From assembly GCF_025465255.1 (NCBI RefSeq), contig NZ_JAODNI010000202.1:1-37153 (forward strand): DNA of 37,153 nucleotides, read 5' to 3'. The notes under the pieces are model-generated. The model did not search any database. It was not told the DNA's origin and was given only the letters and a program-made list of their open reading frames with translations. Made by a program: the position numbers and the translations under genes. The stretch comes from Pseudonocardia sp. Its GTDB lineage: Bacteria > Actinomycetota > Actinomycetes > Mycobacteriales > Pseudonocardiaceae. Below, piece after piece: positions 32,779-37,153 of the stretch. The first letter of the stretch is position 1; each line of letters begins with the position of its first letter.

Positions 32779-33133
32779 ATGAGCCCAGCTGAGTCCGATT
32801 CCGACGAGCTCGACCTGATCCGGAAGGCGAACACCGACGACGTCGACGCCCTGTTCGCGATGCGTCAGGCCCGCGAGAGGTGGCTTGCAGCTCGCGGGAT
32901 TCGACAGTGGCAGCTCGGCAGCCAGGCGGATGCTGGACTTCGCTCGAACCCTCGGCGTGACCGAAGGCGTCTCGTACTTCCGTCTGGACTGTGCCGCCGA
33001 CAACGCGCCGCTGACCCAGATCTACCGGACCTACGGATTCGACCACGTCGGCCAGAAGGACTTCCCCGAGTTCAGCGTCGCGTTGATGCAGGTCAACCTG
33101 AACGACCACGATGCTGCTGGTTCGGGCCGATGA
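32779..33133 (+). pseudogene. GNAT acetyltransferase remnant (internal deletion and frameshift)
   Basis: An ATG with GGGAGGA upstream opens a frame whose first 45 residues look like a GNAT N-terminus (LIRKANTDDVDALFAMRQARERWLAARGIRQW). The C-terminal half of the same family continues in another frame from about 32915 to 33133 (ARRMLDFARTLG, then FRLDCAADNAPLTQIYRTYGF). The middle strands are missing, presumably deleted near 32900-32925 with a frame change. The acetyl-CoA-binding QxxGxG/A loop is not intact. It is almost certainly non-functional. The 192-bp gap before it holds nothing I recognise. Confidence 0.7.
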
Positions 33134-33418
33134 CGGCGAAGAGCGTGCCCACCGGCAGTAGTCCTGACATGCAATGGCCCTCCGGGCCTGTCGCAGCCCG
33201 AGCCTTCACCGCCGACCCGCTAGACCCAGAACGCGGGAAACACCCGACCCGGCTACGCCGCAGTCCTCTCCCAACGCAACGAGTCCCGCTACACATGTTG
33301 AGGCGCCGGGATTACGGAGGTACTGGGCCGATGTGCCTGAGCACAACCGTTGCCACCTGGGCACGCTAGTTGTCACCAGCACCGTTCGATCGGGCCGGCA
33401 TCGGCCGAACAGGGCGCT
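33134..33418. other. Intergenic debris without recognisable gene
   Basis: These 285 bp carry only short frames with no family resemblance and no clear repeats. Codon use looks unlike the flanking genes. They may be remnants of a lost gene, but I cannot name one. Confidence 0.4.
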
Positions 33419-34243
33419 CTAGGCGTCCTTTGTGGATAGCAGACTGGCGGAATCACCCCGCGTTGCCGGGTTCTCCGGTTCACGCCGGGTGAGCACCAAG
33501 GGGGCGTCCTCGGTGATGGCCACCGTGTGCTCGGAGTGGGCCGTGCGCGAGCCGTCCGCCGACCGGATGGTCCAGCCGTCGGCGTCGTAGACGATCCGGT
33601 CGGTCGTACGGGCGAACCAAGGTTCGAGCGCGAGGGTCAGGCCCGGCCGGAGCGCAAGGCCGCGCCCTGCCCGGCCCTTGTTCGAAACGTGGGGCTCTTC
33701 GTGCATGGTGCGGCCAATGCCGTGGCCACCGAATTCGTTGTTGACCGGATAGCCGTAGTCGCGGGCCACCGCCCAGATCGCGGCAGAGATGTCACCCAGG
33801 CGGTTTCCCGGACGCGCCACCTCGATCGCCGCCTCCAGCGCTTCCTCGGTGGCCCGGATGATCCGCAGGTCCTCCTCGGCAGCGGTCCCGACGACGACCG
33901 TGCGCGCCGAGTCGGCCGCCCAGCCGTCGATGCTGACCACGAGGTCCGCGCTGAGCACGTCCCCGTCGTGCAGCGTGTAGTCGTGGGGCAAGCCGTGCAG
34001 GACGGCGTCGTTGACCGAGAGGCAGATGACGTTGCGGAACGGGCCCCTGCCGAAGGACGGCGCGTAGTCCCAGTAGCACGACTCCGCCCCGCGCCGTTTG
34101 ATCATGCCGCGCACGTGGTGCTCCAGGTCTAGAAGGTTGACGCCCACGTCGGCGAGCTGGCCCACCTCGGAGAGCACCTCGGCGACGAAACGCCCGGCCA
34201 CGAGCATGCGTTGGATCTCCGTAGGCGTCTTGAGTTCGATCAC
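33419..34243 (-). CDS. map: Type I methionine aminopeptidase
   Basis: The 274-residue metalloprotease removes the initiator methionine from nascent proteins. All five metal ligands are visible: Asp100, Asp111 (DGWAADSART), His174 (GGHGIGR), Glu207 (ALEPW) and Glu238 (HSEHTVAIT). His83 (VLHGLP) is at the conserved substrate-binding position. It has no N-terminal zinc-finger extension. A C-terminal tail of about 25 residues is extra. GTG 34243 has GAGGT upstream. It is divergent from an XRE regulator and shares an operator-rich 88-bp gap with it. In this accessory setting it is likely a second, regulated copy rather than the housekeeping map, which usually lies beside ribosomal genes (inference). 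Confidence 0.92.
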   Translation of the reverse strand: MIELKTPTEIQRMLVAGRFVAEVLSEVGQLADVGVNLLDLEHHVRGMIKRRGAESCYWDYAPSFGRGPFRNVICLSVNDAVLHGLPHDYTLHDGDVLSADLVVSIDGWAADSARTVVVGTAAEEDLRIIRATEEALEAAIEVARPGNRLGDISAAIWAVARDYGYPVNNEFGGHGIGRTMHEEPHVSNKGRAGRGLALRPGLTLALEPWFARTTDRIVYDADGWTIRSADGSRTAHSEHTVAITEDAPLVLTRREPENPATRGDSASLLSTKDA

Positions 34244-34259
34244 GAGTACCTCACGTACA

Positions 34260-34331
34260 TAGAGTGTCGGTATTTCTATACCGACACTCTAGGGCTTGTC
34301 GGTATAGAAATACCAGTCATATCCTGAGGGC
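34260..34331. promoter_or_regulatory. Two mirrored operators between map and the XRE gene
   Basis: Operator A is GGTATTTCTATACC (34269-34282), the core of a perfect dyad with 14-bp arms (TAGAGTGTCGGTAT, 34260-34273, with 34278-34291). Operator B, GGTATAGAAATACC (34301-34314), is exactly the reverse complement of A, 32 bp away, so each copy faces its own gene. The XRE promoter reads TTGTCG (34296-34301), 18 nt, TATCCT (34320-34325), 6 nt, ATG 34332; operator B fills its spacer. GAGGGC lies in the 6 nt before the ATG. The XRE protein is the obvious candidate ligand. Confidence 0.8.
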
Positions 34332-34601
34332 ATGGTCCGTCAACCGCTCACGCCCGAGCAGGTCGAAGCCGGCAGGCGTCTCGGCGCCCTGCTGCGCCGC
34401 GCGCGGGCGGGACGCGAGCTCGCGGAAGTCGCGCACGCGGCCGGCATCTCGCCAGAGACCCTGCGCAAGATCGAGACCGGACGACTGCCCTCCCCCGGAT
34501 TCGGCACGATTGTCTGCCTCGGCGAGGCGCTCAACATGCCGGTTCAGGAGTTGGCAGCCACCTGGCGCGGCAACGACCTACCACTGGAAGCCGTCTCGTA
34601 A
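34332..34601 (+). CDS. XRE-family HTH regulator (89 aa)
   Basis: This compact protein is essentially one Cro/C1-type helix-turn-helix domain. It reads GRRLGALLRRARAGRELAEVAHAAGISPETLRKIETGRLPSP with the recognition helix at SPETLRKIETG, followed by a short helical end. No sensor domain is present. It is divergent from map. The twin operators in the shared promoter suggest autoregulation together with control of map. The architecture recalls small two-gene modules with a regulator and its target, but nothing shows toxin activity. Confidence 0.88.
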   Translation: MVRQPLTPEQVEAGRRLGALLRRARAGRELAEVAHAAGISPETLRKIETGRLPSPGFGTIVCLGEALNMPVQELAATWRGNDLPLEAVS

Positions 34602-34900
34602 CCGCTGTTTCACCCGTTCACGGAGTCCCGGTGGACACCGGCCGATCCCTCATCCAGCGTCTGGGTTCACGGGCGTCCGGGGCCCGGACGAGCTGGCTGC
34701 CGCCCCGGCGGGACCGACCGGGCACCATCTCGCCATGCGGCGGCGGGTCCCGGTGTGAACGGCCGGCGTGCACGTAGCGGTCGAGCACGTCGATCCCGGC
34801 CTACTCCCGTTCTCGATCTGGCGGCCTTGATCGCCTGCGGCGCCGGTCATCGCGGTCAGCCCGCTGACGCGACCGCGTCATCGGGTCCGGGCACCGTCGC
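34602..34900. other. Gap with no recognisable gene
   Basis: These 299 bp lie between the XRE gene and the ComB/dehydrogenase chimera. Only short unsupported frames occur on both strands. I see no terminator, repeat or family fragment that I can defend. Confidence 0.4.
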
Positions 34901-35500
34901 TCACCGGAAGACCCCGATCCCGGTCAGCGCCTGGCCGACCGTCAGCTGGTGCACCTCGGAGGTGCCCTCGTAGGTCAGGACGGACTCCGGGTTGTTGGCG
35001 TGACGCAGCACCGGGTACTCGAGAGTCACACCGTTGGCCGCGAGGATCGTCCGGCACTGCCGAGCGATCGACTCGCGGACGAGTGCCCCGGCGCCCCACA
35101 GATCCTCGACTGCTGGTCGGAGGCTTCCATCTGGCCACCGCTCCCCCGCGGCGATGATCGCTACGGCGAGATCCGGGGTCGACTCGCGGCGGCGCAGGAG
35201 CCAGTCGGCAGCTGCTCGCCGGTTCCGAAGGCTGACTCCGATTACAGAGTTCGCCGACTGTGCGAGCTGGAAACTGATCGCTGATCCGTTGGGCGAGGGC
35301 AGCACGAGTCGTGGCAGGTCGTCCGCCGCACGGATCGTCGCTGACGACAGGCTCACCTGACCGTCGATCGCCTGTGACCGGCCCACGGCCAGCACGGCAT
35401 CGCGTTCGTCTGCGAGCGAGAAGCCGGGTTGCCGATGAACGTGCGAAGCGTCGATCACGGCCGTGACGCTATCCGTGAAGTGGTGTGCGTCGACCAGGCC
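34901..35500 (-). pseudogene. Chimeric remnant: ComB-like phosphatase joined to acyl-CoA dehydrogenase tail
   Basis: One open frame joins two unrelated fragments. Its upstream part (35500 to about 35066) resembles 2-phosphosulfolactate phosphatase (ComB family): DERDAVLAVGRS, LVLPSPNGSAIS, AAGERWPDGSLRPAVEDL. The normal N-terminus and the catalytic VVDVLxF motif are missing or altered (VDAHHF). From about 35065 to 34901 the frame becomes the C-terminal 54 residues of a glutaryl-CoA-dehydrogenase-like enzyme (LAANGVTLEYPVLRHANN, YEGTSEVHQLTVGQALTG). This is best explained by a deletion that fused the 5' part of one gene to the 3' end of another in frame. No convincing start is seen (ATG 35569 is possible). 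Probably non-functional. Confidence 0.72.
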
Positions 35501-35726
35501 GAGTGGTGGCCTTCGATGCGTCGGGGCAACGTGACTTCTGGGTGGGAAAGGCGGTGAGTCCGGTCGCACCTGTCGCGGGCCATCCCGGGCTGAGCGGCCC
35601 GCGAAGCCGCTACGGCGACCACGGCCACCGGCGGCGAGATGCTCGCGCCGGCGTGTGCCCTCCGGCAGCCGGGCTCATCGGTTCCCACGGCACGCGACTC
35701 GGGTCCCGCGAGAGGGCGGCGGCGGG

Positions 35727-36493
35727 TCAGGAGGAGAACGCTTGGGTTCCGACGACCCGCAACAGTGCCAGGGTGTCCGCCTCGGCCGTTCCCGGCTCGG
35801 CGGTGTAGACGACGATGCGCAGGTCGGCGCCCGCCACGGTGAGCACGTCACAGTCCAGGGTGACCAGACCGACCTCGGGGTGCGCGATGGTCTTGCGCGA
35901 GCTCGCCTGGGGCTCCACGGCGTGGGACTCCCACAGCGCCGCGAACCGGCTGCTGGCGCGCAGCAGGTCCGCGACCAGAGCCTGCATGTCGGGATCTGCG
36001 GGATAGAGCCCGGAGGCAGCGCGCAGGTCGGCCACGGCCGCGGCGGCGAACGCCTGCCGCTCCTCGTCGGTCCGGACGACCCGGCTGTCCCGGGCCGGCG
36101 CGGTGTACAGCTGCTACAGCAGATTGCGGGCTCGTCCCGGTTGTTGCGGCTCGCCGAACAGCGCCGGCCAGGGGCGGTTCCACGACAGCAGCGTCCAGGC
36201 GGCGTCGTACACCGCGACCGGGACGTCGTCCAGGCGGCGAAGCAGGCGATGCACCGACGGCGGCAGGTGACGCGGGACCGGGCGAGCGCGTCGAGAACCT
36301 GCCGGGAGGGATGCCTCGCGCGGCCCTGCTCCAGCCGGATCACGTACTCCACCGAGACGCCGGCGAGCATCGCGACCTCGTCGCGGCGCAGCCCGGGCGT
36401 CCGCCGCGCACCGCGGTACGGCACGCCCACGTCCTCGGGGCGCACCCGGCCGCGCCATGCGCGCAGCGCCGCGCCCAACAGGTCGTGATCCAT
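35727..36493 (-). pseudogene. Broken MmyB-type XRE regulator (frameshift plus amber codon)
   Basis: An HTH of the MmyB group starts at ATG 36493 (MDHDLLGAALRAWRGRV, then GLRRDEVAMLAGVSVEYVIRLEQGR) and reads to LDALARS. Near 36270 the homology jumps to another frame (HLPPSVHRLLRRLDD, LLSWNRPWPALFGEPQ). That frame meets a TAG at 36116-36114 and then continues in frame (QLYTAPARDSRVVRTDEERQAF ... ADLRAASGLYPADP) to the natural stop at 35727. The C-terminal ligand-binding domain is otherwise well preserved, so the damage is recent or due to sequencing error. Intact relatives are about 260-280 residues. Divergent from an SDR gene, its likely former target. Confidence 0.78.
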
Positions 36494-36526
36494 CTGTCCA
36501 GTCTGGCCCGTCGTCGCGGCGCGGTC

Positions 36527-36545
36527 GTGGTACCAGCAGTACCAC
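36527..36545. promoter_or_regulatory. Palindrome GTGGTAC-N5-GTACCAC between regulator and SDR
   Basis: A perfect dyad with 7-bp arms (36527-36533 and 36539-36545) sits in the 101-bp divergent gap, 49 nt upstream of the SDR ATG. It is a plausible operator for the adjacent MmyB-type regulator. Confidence 0.5.
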
Positions 36546-36594
36546 CACCGTCCGGGCCTGTCCGCCGCCCGCGAGCGGGCACAGGGTCGACGAC

Positions 36595-37153
36595 ATGACC
36601 ACCACACTGATCACCGGAGCGAACAAGGGACTGGGGCGCGAGACTGCCCGCCGGCTGGTCCAGGCAGGCCACGACGTCTACCTCGGCGCCCGGGATCCCG
36701 AGCGCGGCGCGGCCGCGGCGCGCGAGCTCGGCTGCCGGTTCGTCGTCCTCGACGTCCTCGACGACGACTCCGTCACCGCCGCAGCCGACACGGTCGAGCA
36801 GCAGCAGGGGGCCCTCGACGTGCTCATCAACAACGCCGGCATCACGGGCGGGGCCGTGCCCGCGGAGGACACGACCGCCGAGGACGTGCAGCGGGTCTAC
36901 GCGACCAACGTCCTCGGCGTCGTTCGCGTGACGCACGCCTTCCTGCCGCTGCTGCTGCGCTCGCCGGCACCCGCGATCGTCAACGTGAGCAGCGGTCTGG
37001 GTTCCCTTGCGGTGACGACCGATCCGACGCTGCCCTGGTCGGCGTGGAAGGGGCTCGCCTACCCGTCCTCGAAGGCTGCGCTGAACATGCTCACCAGCCA
37101 GTACGCCAAGAACTTCCCGCAGATCCGGATCAACGCCGTCGACCCCGGCTACA
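36595..37153 (+). CDS. SDR-family oxidoreductase (partial, runs off window)
   Basis: The first 186 residues of a short-chain dehydrogenase are present: TGANKGLG nucleotide-binding loop (about 7-14), LDVLDDDSV, NNAG, VNVSSGLGS and the catalytic YPSSKAAL. The window ends at the conserved DPGY. The family (Rossmann fold, NAD(P)H) oxidises or reduces a small alcohol/ketone; the substrate is unknown. No strong Shine-Dalgarno precedes ATG 36595. Divergent from the broken MmyB-type regulator; such pairs are common in actinobacteria, with the SDR under control of the regulator (family knowledge). Confidence 0.88.
   Translation, partial: MTTTLITGANKGLGRETARRLVQAGHDVYLGARDPERGAAAARELGCRFVVLDVLDDDSVTAAADTVEQQQGALDVLINNAGITGGAVPAEDTTAEDVQRVYATNVLGVVRVTHAFLPLLLRSPAPAIVNVSSGLGSLAVTTDPTLPWSAWKGLAYPSSKAALNMLTSQYAKNFPQIRINAVDPGY

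Noticed and set aside
33419..34601. Calling map/XRE a toxin-antitoxin system
   Set aside because: Operator layout resembles such modules, but a methionine aminopeptidase with all metal ligands is an enzyme with no known toxin role. Kept only as a regulated pair.
34755..34973. Possible small gene after the XRE regulator
   Set aside because: No ribosome binding site, no family resemblance, and it overlaps the dehydrogenase-tail remnant on the other strand.

Overview
The window is very GC-rich. It carries dense, often overlapping genes with many GTG starts, typical actinobacterial families (HxlR, PPOX, CaiB/BaiF, DedA, XRE/MmyB regulators, an F420-type oxidoreductase fold) and several apparently leaderless promoters. 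This fits a chromosome segment of a filamentous or soil actinomycete. Pseudonocardiales (Pseudonocardia-like) is my best guess; it is inferred from gene style, not from a marker gene. I saw no rRNA, tRNA, CRISPR array, prophage or intact insertion sequence.

Layout. 0-1.2 kb: a secreted GH3 beta-N-acetylhexosaminidase, closed by a 17-bp bidirectional terminator. 1.2-9.6 kb (minus strand): a tight three-gene operon. It encodes a KAS III enzyme with a large unrecognised N-terminal domain, a single-chain eukaryote-like acetyl-CoA carboxylase of about 1877 aa, and a PhaB/FabG-like reductase. Together they could convert acetyl-CoA to malonyl-CoA, condense it to a 3-ketoacyl-CoA and reduce that to a 3-hydroxyacyl-CoA. 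Its divergent promoter region is packed with GGTNACC dyads. 9.9-12.1 kb (plus): a carboxymuconolactone-decarboxylase-like protein, an acyl-CoA dehydrogenase and a VOC protein. 12.1-14.6 kb (minus): a DHA2-type MFS exporter, an HxlR regulator and an SRPBCC protein. 14.8-20.5 kb (plus): a PPOX protein and a 6-phosphofructokinase, then MBL-fold hydrolase, DedA membrane protein and 4TM-plus-phosphatase genes joined by 4-bp overlaps.

20.6-30.5 kb is a lipid and ketone catabolism neighbourhood: alpha/beta hydrolase, acyl-CoA ligase, HAPMO-type Baeyer-Villiger monooxygenase, enoyl-CoA hydratase, CaiB-type CoA-transferase and thiolase. It is interrupted by a membrane-anchored HtrA protease and a small HTH protein that share an operator-rich divergent promoter. 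30.8-32.2 kb holds a yybP-ykoY (Mn2+) riboswitch leading into a GDT1-type transporter fused to an isoprenylcysteine-methyltransferase-like membrane domain.

32.3 kb to the end looks like accessory DNA. It contains a small orphan gene, a deleted GNAT acetyltransferase, a methionine aminopeptidase/XRE pair with two mirrored operators, a chimera of a ComB-like phosphatase and the tail of a glutaryl-CoA dehydrogenase, an MmyB-type regulator broken by a frameshift and an amber codon, and a divergent SDR gene that runs off the window end.
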